Source of the DNA: Anisus vortex
Lineage: Eukaryota; Mollusca; Gastropoda; Planorbidae
Reading direction: 5' to 3'
Assembly (NCBI GenBank): GCA_949126835.1
Contig: OX421495.1
Span: 23,284,533 to 23,348,532, forward strand
Length of the DNA stretch: 64,000 bases
Shown: positions 22,957 through 33,736 of the stretch, piece by piece
Layout: each line of letters opens with the position of its first letter
How positions within the stretch are numbered: the first letter of the stretch is position 1
Position numbers and translations under genes: made by a program
The notes under the pieces: generated by a model
Told to the model about the DNA's origin: nothing
The model's input: only the letters and a program-made list of their open reading frames with translations
The model's database searches: none

Positions 22957-23222
22957 CACGGTGGCCATGGCAGTGCGTTCGGTTGACGTACCGATGGTCC
23001 TGGGTTCGAATCCTGGTGCAGGCTAGGATTTTTTTCCCGGGTCTGGAGGACGTCCCTGAGTCTACCCAGCTCTGATAGGTACCTGACCTTAGTTGGGGTA
23101 AAGTAAAGTCGGCTGTGCATAGTGCTGGCCACACAATCACCTAGTATGCCGTGGCCACGGAAACTGGTGAACGCTGCTTCACCGGCCCCTATGAATCAAT
23201 TCGGTCCGACGGGATACTTTAC
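22957..23222 (+). mobile_element. tRNA-derived SINE, family 1, with target duplication
   Basis: Best-preserved copy. It has a perfect Pol III B box GGTTCGAATCC (23003-23013), the family body (CTACCCAGCTCTGATAGGTA, TGCTGGCCACACAATCACCT, GAAACTGGTGAACGCTGCTT) and the tail GGGATACTTTAC. The 13-bp TACTTCTTCAATT stands directly outside both ends (22944-22956 and 23223-23235), a target-site duplication as expected for LINE-mobilised SINEs. Confidence 0.92.
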
Positions 23223-23235
23223 TACTTCTTCAATT

Positions 23236-24847
23236 GATTTTTGGCCTAGTACAATATGTAGCTTGGTTTGCAGATAGGGCTTTGTTGTTATTTATAGCTA
23301 TGGATGCTCAGGCAGAATTTCTCATCTTCTACTACTAGTCTTGTTGTCATCTCGCGTACTACTGTAGTGCTGGCTGTGCCCTTGCAATTATTGCAACATC
23401 ATCTTGCCTAAGCATGATCCGTGAGCCGGAAACAATCTAACCATGAAACACCATAGCGTATGCAATTCATTGACTGTCACATAATTAAGTACATTATCAA
23501 AATTGGAGTGGCGACAATACGCATCTTTGTCTAAAACAAGTTCAAATGCTAATCTCTTATGTACACACATTGTCAGTCCTGACAGACCAAGTTGAGCCCT
23601 TGTATAGGTTTTGAAAGGTTTGATCAATTTTGTTGGATACCATAACCATAATAATCACAATATTTTGAAGGTCTCTTATCACTGTACGATATCCCTCGTG
23701 AAATCAACTTGCTCTTCACACACGAGAGTGTCTACGTCTTTTTAATAGCATGGAGCGAAAACTTGTCCAGGCCCTAATTGGAGAGTGATGCCCCAATCTG
23801 TAATAAAGCCCTTCTTTAGGCACTCTAAACAATAATACCATTTTTCCATTCTGGTGGTGTGTTTTGTATGTGTGTGTGTTCCATAAGAACTTTCTGAAAG
23901 TTGGGTTTAAGATCAGCATGTTAATAAAAAAAAATATTCTTGGAAACAAGGAGATTAGCGTGTTTTTTTTTTTGCTTCAAAAATTGACTTAGCAATGATT
24001 AGCACATTTTGAAATTGGAATACGAGTCTAGTGTGTGCTTTTGGTATATCGTAACAGTGAAATAGTAGTGTATTCTTAGAAATTATTTGTCTTGTCGAGT
24101 TTAATAGTAAAGGTAATTTATTCATGTATCTGAATTTATTTATTCACCTTTCCAGTCTCTAACTTTCCTCCAAAATCAGTTCCCCGCCAACCGAATGGAT
24201 GCTTTTCTCCACACACACACACACAGGTCAAGGACAGATCAATAGATTCATAAACAATCAATGGCTGACTTAATAATCTGTCATTGTAGGCAACGCAGAA
24301 ATAGTTTGTCTAGTTAATGAATAATAATAACGCAAATAAGGGGTGTGGACGGGTCTCGCCCTTTTCTTGTGCATCGATTAGACACAAATACATTAAATCT
24401 ATGTGATTGTTCAATTGCATTTTTTTTTTAAAAAGACACCAAGCATTTTTAGATACGATTGTCCCGAAGGATATACCTTAGCTCAAACAAAAAGGGTTAA
24501 GGAATTGGGCCTCTGGACTTTAGTTTTTTAGATTATTTCTCTATAGGGCCTACGGTCACTCTAAAGAGCTTTGAACAAATATACATAACTTCACCAAAAC
24601 AAAATAATAGATTACAATAGCAACTGTAACGTGGCCTATTTATTGACTTTGAATAAATGCTAGTAATAAACATTGGGGTGAGGAAAAGAAAAGTTCAAAT
24701 CAACTATAACATCATTTCGCACTGATACGGTGAATTCATACAAATATCAAGAAGGGGCATCAATCTGAATTACACGTCACTAGGCAGCCATTAATATAAA
24801 AAAAACAACAGAGGCTGGCCTAGAAACGGCTAGCCACTTGACATAAA
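23236..24847. other. Unassigned region
   Basis: No gene could be supported. The first few hundred bases may continue the LINE 5' region on the minus strand but are too decayed to tell. A (CA) run lies near 24213. Single unspliced frames (for example 23388-23627 and 23716-23949) have no supporting evidence. Confidence 0.4.
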
Positions 24848-25950
24848 GACAGAAACAAGGCTGGAGCTGGCCTATAAACATCTGTCCACTTGATATAGAA
24901 ACAGAAACAAGGATAGAGCTGGCCTATAAACATCTGTCCACTTGACATAAAGAAGGATGGAGCTGGCCTATAAACATCTGTCCACTTGATATAGAAACAG
25001 AAACAAGGATAGAGCTGGCCTATAAACATCTGTCCACTTGACATAAAGAAGGATGGAGCTGGCCTATAAACATCTGTCCACTTGACATAAAGAAGGATGG
25101 AGCTGGCCTATAAACATCTGTCCACTTGATATAGAAACAGAAACAAGGATAGAGCTGGCCTATAAACATCTGTCCACTTGACATAAAGAAGGATGGAGCT
25201 GGCCTATAAACATCTGTCCACTTGATATAGAAACAGAAACAAGGATAGAGCTGGCCTATAAACATCTGTCCACTTGACATAAAGAAGGATGGAGCTGGCC
25301 TATAAACATCTGTCCACTTGATATAGAAACAGAAACAAGGATAGAGCTGGCCTATAAACATCTGTCCACTTGATATAGAAACAGAAACAAGGATAGAGCT
25401 GGCCTATAAACATCTGTCCACTTGACATAAAGAAGGATGGAGCTGGCCAAAAATCATCTGTCCACTTGACATAAAAACAGAAACAAGGATGGAGCTGGCC
25501 AAGAAACATCTGGCCACTTGACATAAAGAAGGATGGAGCTGGCCAAAAATCATCTGTCCACTTGACATAAAAACAGAAACAAGGATGGAGCTGGCCAAGA
25601 AACATCTGGCCACTTGACATAAAGAAGGATGGAGCTGGCCAAAAATCATCTGTCCACTTGACATAAAAACAGAAACAAGGATGGAGCTGGCCAAGAAACA
25701 TCTGGCCACTTGACATAAAGAAGGATGGAGCTGGCCAAAAATCATCTGTCCACTTGACATAAAAACAGAAACAAGGATGGAGCTGGCCAAGAAGCATCTG
25801 GCCACTTGACATAAAGAAGGATGGAGCTGGCCAAAAAACATCTGGTCACCTGACATAAAAACAGAAACAAGGATGGAGCTGGCCAAGAAGCATCTGGCCA
25901 CTTGACATAAAGAAGGATGGAGCTGGCCAAAAAACATCTGGTCACCTGAC
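24848..25950. repeat. 96-bp higher-order minisatellite in two domains
   Basis: Alternating 52-bp and 44-bp monomers share AAGGATGGAGCTGGCC and CACTTGACATA; the longer one adds AACAGAAAC. From about 24848 to 25440 monomers carry TATAAACATCTGTCCAC. From 25440 to 25950 they carry CAAAAATCATCTGTCCAC alternating with CAAGAAACATCTGGCCAC. The array thus has two sequence domains with a sharp border near 25448. The dimer is 96 bp, divisible by three, which explains the long minus-strand open frames. Confidence 0.95.
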
Positions 25951-26122
25951 CTAGAGGTAGACATCACAAGTAGCATCTGAAAGAAATTTGCAATTAACTT
26001 AAATTATTTACCTGGACAGAGGGACTCTGGAGATCTCTTGGTGACCAAGAGCCCAGCATAAAACAAGGCTTAATTAATAACAACCAACATATTACATAAA
26101 ATTGGTTTCAATTTCAACTATG

Positions 26123-26560
26123 GTCTAAAGGGGATAATGAAAACCAACAACATATAGGATAATGAAAACCAACAACATATGGGATAATGACAACTAACAA
26201 CATATGGGATAATGAAAACCAACAACATATGAGATAATGAAAACCCACAACATATGGGATAATGAAAACCAACAACATATGGGATAATGAAAATCAACAT
26301 ATGGGATAGTGAAAACCAACAACATATGAGATAATGAAAACCAACAAATTATGGGATAATGAAAACCAACAACATATGAGATAATGAAAACCAACAAATT
26401 ATGGGATAATGAAAACCAACCACATATGAGATAGTGAAAACCAACAACATATGAGATAATGAAAACCAACAAATTATGGATTAGTTTAAGCCAACAACAT
26501 ATAGGATAGTGAAAAACAAAAACATGTTGGACAGTGAAAACCAACAACATATGGGATAGG
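26123..26560. repeat. 26-bp minisatellite array (about 17 copies)
   Basis: The unit GATAATGAAAACCAACAACA TATGGG decays toward the right end, with variants ACAAATTATGGG and AGTGAAAACC. The minus-strand frame FSLSHMLLVFIIPYVV is repeat-derived. Confidence 0.93.
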
Positions 26561-27167
26561 ATTAAAAAAAAAAACATAAATGATAGGGTTAAAAAACAAC
26601 CTACAGCTTATGGGAAATTGTTTAATCAACACAAAAAATTTAAGTACAAGACCATTACATTCAACATCCATCATGATTGATTTATTCATTTTTTCATATT
26701 TTTTTCTCTTTTGTTTTGTATGGACAATGCACAAAATACATTATAATGTTTAAGTTTGGAACAGAAAAAAAAAAAAAGAAACAATAAGATAATAATATAC
26801 CAAAATAAGGGGCCAATCACCCATGGAAATTATTCAACAGTGTCACTAAAAAATAAACCACCCCTACAATATAACATATTAGTTTGAGAAACTATACAAC
26901 AAAAACAAATGGTGTTTCAATAATGAAATGTACAAATTTGTTTCACAACTATTTCAACAATGGTAAATAAAGAAATACATATGCAGAGAGCTATACAATC
27001 CATTCTTTTGATAAACTTAGTCCATTTTTTAAAGTCTGAATTAAAAGATAAAAAGTTAAAAGGGTAGGGAAAAATTTTGAGAGGAATGGGGGAGGAGAAG
27101 GGTGTCTGAGGTCACAGGGGTTACAATCCCCCTTTGACTTTACAAGCTATGTGCCATTTCGTCGGGG
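26560..27167 (-). other. Probable DRAP1 3' untranslated region
   Basis: AT-rich sequence downstream of the DRAP1 stop codon. A minus-strand AATAAA lies at 26681-26686 and could end the transcript. Nothing else is seen. Confidence 0.4.
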
Positions 27168-30100
27168 TCATGTGTCATAGTCATCATTCTCACGCGCTGT
27201 TGTTGCCATGGCCCGCGAGGAAAAGGACAGATTCATCGGCTGTTGTTGTTGTTGCTGTTGTCCGTTTTGTTGCTGTGGCTGCTGGCTGTGCTGGAAGGGC
27301 GGCTGCGCGGGCGGGCTGTACTGGAACGGGAGGGGGTAGCTGGCCATGCCCACGGGGGGCGTGCCGACGAATGGGGAGTAAGGGAAGGGCAACGTTGAGC
27401 CAGGGTGCCGCTGCTGCTGGAACTGCTCGTGAGGCTGAAGGAGCTGCTGCTGTTTCTGTAGACTAGACAGGGCCGGGTTGGTGAAGTAAGGAGGAGGAGG
27501 AGGACAGCTGAAGGTACACAACAAGTTAATGTTAAGAAATGACATCAAATAAAAATTGTAGATTCTAAATTAGACTCATTAAGACTGGAATGCAAATTGG
27601 ATTTTTTTTAAAGATATTTAGGTTATATATAAATATACTATAGCAAAAATTTAGCTTCGATATATATTTTCAAAATTAAAATGTATAATTTCATGAACTT
27701 TGTTTATATATATATATATAGAGAGAGAGAGCGATAGTATTTATATGATGTACATGTTTTTTTTTGTGTGTTTGCTATTGATTCCTAGGCTGTTTGACAA
27801 AAGTAAATTTTCCCTTGAACAATATTTTTATTATTTTATGTCTGCAGCTAAATTAGTAGATTGCAAATCAATAACAGTATGCTAAGTTGTGTACACACAT
27901 AAAAAATTACAACCAAAAAAGGAGACTATAAATTAAAACAAGCACCAAAAATTGTCCTTGAGTTAATTGCCCTTAGACAAGCTTTTTGTGGCGTTCCTTA
28001 CTTTTGAGTATCACAGTGAAGTCTGTTATTTGTTTCTGTTGTATTTGTACACTGTTGATTTGTTTTTCTTTTGGTTGATCTATTTTCTTTTTAATATACA
28101 TACACAACTTTTACATGGAAGCAATATATTTTGGGTCAACTAGCTCATCAATAAATTGTCTGTTTTAAAAACTGAAAACAATATTCCAATACCAAACTTA
28201 GTTTTTACTGCCTAACATTTTGTTTATTTCATGAACATATTATTTCACAGGAAATTTTAACTTGCCTAGAATTTGTGTTCAGAATATTGTTCATGAAGGC
28301 ATTTGGTGCTATAAGAACAAATAATGCAAACAAGTTAGTTGAAATACACACTTTCTTATATAATGTAATATGTATACAAAAAACCTCCAGACAAATCTCA
28401 AATACTTATTTATTTGGATACCCCTGGTACAAGTACACAGTAAATTAAAAATAAATTATGGATAAATTAATATAACAATTTTAAAGTCTATAATATGTCT
28501 TAGAATATAAATAATTACACTGTCAAATAGGTAAACGTAAAAAAACTAATGGACAGAAAAGGTTATATTTATATTGAAACTGTAATAATGAATAAAAGAA
28601 GTTGATGACCTAATTTAGTAAATGTCTTGTTTTCCATATGTGTCTCTTTTGTGTTGATTTTCTCCAAGAGCCCAGGGGAAGGGCCAGGAGTTCAGTGTTC
28701 AAAGGGTTAACATTTACCAACATTAAAATACAAAGAGAGAAAGTGACTTATAACTTAGGTCAGAGCTTAAAAAAAAAGACTGAGGCACTTGAGTAAGATA
28801 AAAAACATATTAAGAAAACGGACAGGTGAAACTGCTAGACTGAAGTTTACCTGTATTCACTGGAACATGGTTCACCCTATCTGAGTTCCTCACAGTGAAA
28901 CCAGATGAAGATGATTGGCCAACTGAGTTTTCTTCATCTGTCTCTGTCTCTTCATCATCCTCTTCCTCTTCATCTTCTTCTTCCTGTAAATAGAAAAGGA
29001 CATAGGTTACGCCCACAGTAGCTAAAAATATTATAAATTGTTAATGCAATATTAAGTAAAGTAATTTTATATTACTTGTCAAATTATTATACAATAATTG
29101 CTTTAATTCTAACAGTGTGTAGTTGTCAATGAAAAATAAAACACAATTTACCTATTTAAACTATACCATCATTAGCAAAGTTCAAGGTTATAACAAAGAA
29201 ATGACTAAATTGGTAGTTACCGATGTATCTGAACAAGCTTTTGATGGTTCGCCTCTTAACTTCTGACTGCCACATCCATCTTTTATCTTTCTGGGTCTAG
29301 CAATTAAATAGATTGCATATTTCAGTTGTAGTTTTTGGTAAATATTGGTTTTGACTAGAGATGTTAAACATTAATTGGAAATCCAATCATCAGATTTCAA
29401 AGTGGTAGCCGGTTTTTAAAATCGATTATTGCTATAAGGTTATGAGATATATTTACATGTGTGGCCTACAATTTTCTTTATTTTGAAGGAACTATTTTTA
29501 ATTTAAAATAAAGGAATCATATAAAAAAAATCATTAATGCCTTAAAACATTCAAATCCTGGCTTTGGCTTTTGATGTAGTATTAGAAAAAAGTAATTTTA
29601 GCTATCCTGGCAATTTAATTAGAAAAGCAATGATAGGTTAATGAGGTCAAAGGACAGAGGTTACATGTTACATGCTAAAACCTTTGCAAGATATTTACTC
29701 CAATCTTTTAGTAGAATATATAATATACCTAAATCAAAGTTTAATCTGTGTTGCACTGCTTGCATTCTGTGCATAATGTTAAAAGATAATGTGATAATCA
29801 ACTATTAAGACATCGTATTTGTTAGAATGTAATATGTTTCCACAATTGTATTGGTTGGATTTGTATGAATCAATACACTAAAAACCTTGCCAACACTAAT
29901 TAAACTTAAAGTTATTATTATTTTTTTTAATAAATCCTGGTTAATGCTTTTGATATTTATAAAGAGCACTATTTTTGCTTATTGTGCTTGTTTGGGGGGA
30001 GGGGGGATTATTCAATCAGTATGGAAGATACAAATTAATAATATGTTTAAAAATCGGATATCTACAAATGATATGGTTTGTATTTAAAAGAACACAAAGT

Positions 30101-31857
30101 TATCTGTGAAAACTGGTCATTGAAATCATTTTCAATTTAGCCTGCCTGTATGGAAAAAAAAAAAACAACAACAAAAAAACAGGAAAAGATTATTATTAAC
30201 ATGGCAACAATCAATGTAGAAAATATAAAGTGTAATGACCTGCCTCTTCCTTTCTTAGTAGTTGTTTCCCCTTCCGGGGCTTGGACGTCTGTGCTATTGT
30301 CTTCAGTCTGATGGTCAGGAACATTAGCCACTAAATCACGCAGAAAATCAAACTGTTTGTTGGATTCTATTGTTTGTTTGCTTGTTGGTTAAAAAAAGAA
30401 AATAAAAAATAAACAATTTTACTTGAACGTTACATTAAAATAACATTACTCTCACATCTCATCATAATAAGACTATGAATTGTATCAGACAATGTTTTTG
30501 CAGTTTTATAATTGCAGAGTTTGTACAGAAAAATTGCCTCAAAATTCCAGGAGTTTTCCAGGAGTAAATTTTTTGAAAAGCCAAGCTGAGCTCTTTAAAA
30601 AAAAAGACACCCCGCTACACAGCTTTTAAAAAATTATTTTACAACATTAAGGGGACTTATATAGCCTACATCCCAAGTTTGGATCGAAAAAAAAAACAAT
30701 ATCTAGTAAAAAAACAACTAAGGAGTGGCATCAACGTTTGCGCGCGGAAATAGAAAGTGGCAAAGCGGGTTAACTCCAATAGGGCTTTCTGGAAAAGTGA
30801 AAGTACAATCTAAGAGAAGGGATTACGATTTTTTAATTAATAATTAATCTCCCTTGAAAAAAAAGGAGTTTTTAGTATTTTCTCAAGACTAAATGCAGTT
30901 TTTCCAGGAGTTTTAAGGTCTGGAAAACAACTTTTTGCTTTCCAGGAGTTTCAAGGAGCTGTACGAACCCTGAATTGGTCTTCAGATTTTAGAATGGCCA
31001 CTTAATAAAATCAAGAATTCAAACCTGTTCAATACTAGGGATGTTAATAATAAAAAATTTGATATTGGTTCTGAAAGCAATAACCAATTTTAAAGCAATT
31101 ATATGTTTCATTCAAAAGTAATCTTTTACTTTAAGTTGCTCCCAATTTTAATATAAAATTTAAATGTATCAACAATGCCATTTTGGTTTTCCCTGCCTAT
31201 GATGTCATGAAGGGAGGAGGACGAGAGGGAGGAGGGTGGAGGAGGAAGTAGGAGTCTCCATCAATCTGCAATTTTGGTAAAAATGGCTTTAAACAATAAC
31301 TGGACTAAAAACTTCTTTTACAAAGGATAAAAGATATGAACATCCCTTTTCAATATAAGCAGCACCTACTGTACAGTCATTATAAATCAGCAACAATAAA
31401 AAATGTTAATCAATTTAACACATATACCAAATAACATTTCCTCTAAAATGTATATACACTATACACACAGATGCACAGATCCATGTAAATCAATAGTTTA
31501 TATAAGTTCCAGAGTTTGTAGAATGGTAAAATACATATTTCTTACATGTGTGAAGATGACAGAGTTTTTGCATTTCTGGCAATAGTTGTTTTAGCAGTTT
31601 CAGATATCAGAGATTCAATAAACAACTCCAGGGCTCTGGCTAATCATCAGTTAAGAAACGATATAAACACAATAACGTTCTACTTTCTATAATGTTAAAT
31701 GATTAATAAAATTTGCTTTTTCTCTCAATGGTTTCAAAACCAAAATCATAAGTCATAAATCCAAAAACTAATAGTGAAGGATACATATGATAACAGGAAC
31801 AGCTGCAGCTACTTTACCAACATCTTCATCTGTTTGCATAATTTTCTTTATTCTTGC
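27168..31857 (-). CDS. DRAP1: DRAP1 (NC2 alpha), Dr1-associated corepressor, first exon missing
   Basis: NC2alpha pairs with DR1 (NC2beta) through a histone fold and binds TBP on promoters, blocking TFIIA/TFIIB. Exons on the minus strand: 31785-31857 (ARIKKIMQTDEDVGKVAAAV), 31546-31639 (SRALELFIESLISETAKTT, RNAKTLSSSH), 30240-30380 (KQTIESNKQFDFLRDLVANV), 29221-29296 (basic), 28851-28983 (acidic Glu/Asp run) and 27168-27507 (Pro/Gln-rich, ending ENDDYDT). The histone fold and the Asp-Tyr-Asp end match human DRAP1 (about 205 aa). Phases agree through the fifth exon. That exon ends in phase 1 while the last needs phase 2, so a small exon is probably missed between them. The usual first exon (MPSKKKKYNARFPP in human) was not found upstream. 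The C-terminus has a polyglutamine-rich tract. Confidence 0.92.
27701..27732. repeat. (TA)n(GA)n microsatellite
   Basis: A TATATATATATA run followed by GAGAGAGAGAG in a DRAP1 intron. Confidence 0.9.
30517..30973. mobile_element. hAT-like element 'CAGGGTTCGTACAG'
   Basis: The left end is CAGAGTTTGTACAG and the right end GAGCTGTACGAACCCTG, whose reverse complement is CAGGGTTCGTACAGCTC. Repeated TTTCCAGGAGTTTT motifs stand near both ends. AATTG is shared by the flanks, but a full 8-bp duplication is not clear. It lies in a DRAP1 intron. Confidence 0.65.
31036..31348. mobile_element. hAT-like MITE 'TAGGGATGTTAA', copy 1 (313 bp)
   Basis: The ends are TAGGGATGTTAATAA and ATATGAACATCCCTT. TTCAATAC on the left and TTCAATAT on the right form an 8-bp duplication with one change. 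The same termini occur at 34440-34954, and a damaged left end at about 29357. It is intronic in DRAP1. Confidence 0.8.
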
Positions 31858-31923
31858 CTGGAAACAAAGTATATGTGTAAAATATAGGCTGAAACGAGAC
31901 ACTCCAATGCTTTTATTCCATGA

Positions 31924-33232
31924 CAAGCTAAATTGCCCGGCGTTGCCCGGGTGAAAAAAATAACTACAAAAACTGTGTTAGACTATGCAAAAGAGAAAAT
32001 GTCTGACACAAAATGTTACTCAATCGTACAATGTAGTACATCACTGATTTGATTTGTAGGCCCTATTGTATTTTAATTTGAGAAAGCTATTAGAGAATTT
32101 CAATAATAAAAAATAATTTTGTAATTTAAACATCAGGCATTATTAATTTTCATTTCAAAACAATCACTAATGTTCACAAAAATAAATTTATTTTCAGGTT
32201 TATAAAGTCAACTTCAAATCAATAAAATATAGACCAAAGCAGCTGAACAATGCATTGACAAATATGTTGCAAATTTTAACTTTTAAATAAGTTTTAGGCC
32301 TTATAGCTTATAACATGTAATTAATAATTTTGTATACAGTACAAGTTCAAAGCCATATAATATTTTATAATTATATTTATTGAAAAAAAGTGTAGGCCTA
32401 GCCAACACCTGATGTAGTGACCAAGAACATCAAATTGATCATGGCAAGACAAAGTTTCCAAGCTCTGGCTCTATCTCTATCATTAGGCCGAGGCACTATT
32501 TGGCTTAATAAACAAAAAGTATGCACTACAGTGCACCACAGTCAGTAATGTCAGAATGAGTATTTGTATTTCAAATAGGCCTACACTTATTTTTTGAACT
32601 TACATTATGCATTGTTCCCTATACTATACTATACAGATTATACTATAGGTATAGACATTTTAATTTTTTAAAATGAAAACACCTAATCTATATATATAAA
32701 GCAGACTTTGTGTGTGGTATCTGATCCCCATTGTTTAATTGGAACGCACGTGACCTTATTGTCTCATATTTTACTTTTGCGATCTTGTTTTCTCCATTTG
32801 TCCTCCATTGCTGAGTGGTTAGAGTATCCCACTGCCATCAAGGAAACTTGAATTTGATTCAGCACCTAGCTTTCTTTTTTTTTAAACTCCATTAATAAGA
32901 CTTTTTTTTAAAGATTGTAAAGAATTTTAGGACTTAAAAAGTTTTCCTAAAATGTTTTCATTCAGTAAAATTTAATAATTATATTTTAGACATGTGGGAG
33001 ATGGGTGTTAGGGTCTCATCCACAGGGATAGTCCTTGTATAACCCTAACCCAATTACAATATTTATTTCTTAAATGTTTTCAGTAAATAAATAATAAAAA
33101 TTTTAAAATTATTAGGCCTATATAGCTTTTTCTTCATTGTAGTTGTAGTTTATACTTTTTTTTATCTGTATCTACTGTCCAAGCCTAGGCCTATGTATTT
33201 TTTCCATGGGCAATGCCAGGCAATTTAGCTTG
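31924..33232. mobile_element. Helitron-like ends in inverted orientation
   Basis: The left edge CAAGCTAAATTGCCCGGCGT TGCCCGGGTG is the reverse complement of the hairpin-type 3' end seen at 20230-20257. The right edge, CCATGGGCAATGCCAGGCAA TTTAGCTTG, is the same end in forward orientation. The outer 14 bases are exact inverted repeats. A TCTATATATATAAAGCAGAC start lies at 32688, so the right part (32688-33232) reads as one 545-bp non-autonomous element. The left end may belong to a second, opposed copy. A degraded tRNA-like CTGAGTGGTTAGAG block lies at 32812. Confidence 0.5.
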
Positions 33233-33736
33233 AAAACATATTTAGATTTCTATCCATACTATTAATTAACATGCTCTTGGAATAAATTGCAGTGACAGTT
33301 GTCAGTTGTATTGTTATAAAAGGCACACAGCCACTAGCCAAAGAGATTAGTCTTTAAGATCTTTTTAAAAGACTCTTTTGTCTCAGATCTCTCAGTGTCT
33401 GAGACAAGCTGTTCCATTATATATCATATATATATATATACACATAGAAGGCACCACAGATACAAATGAGCGCACTCTAAGGTACTTTTTTTGTGTCCAG
33501 CTACACTGGGAATTTCAAGGAGTGACTGTGATGAAGAGTGCAGTTCCCTTGATGGCGTGTGTGTTCAAATCAGTTCTTGAGTAGGAAGGAGCAGTGCCAT
33601 TTATACATCTGTATTTAATGGACATAATTTTGTGATTTATTCGCTTCATTACCAGGAGCTAGTGGAGATCTCTTTGAATTTGAATTGGCGAGATAGGATC
33701 CTACCTCTTTATCTACACTGGTGACTGTGTTTACAA

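Noticed and set aside
22059..22986. Open frames of up to 284 codons on both strands
   Set aside because: The 30-bp unit is divisible by three and has no stop in five of its six frames. These frames are repeat artefacts, apart from the echo of the host LINE on the minus strand.
22960..23030. Possible tRNA gene (GGTTCGAATCC arm)
   Set aside because: No complete cloverleaf. The B box belongs to the head of a SINE with body, tail and 13-bp target duplication.
24820..25976. Minus-strand open frames with 'SSGQMFIGQLYPCFCFY' repeats
   Set aside because: Product of the 96-bp dimer array. No flanking exon evidence.
27134..27466. Plus-strand 110-codon Ala/Gly/Arg-rich frame
   Set aside because: It is antisense to the last DRAP1 exon, whose Gln/Pro codons create an open GC-rich shadow frame.
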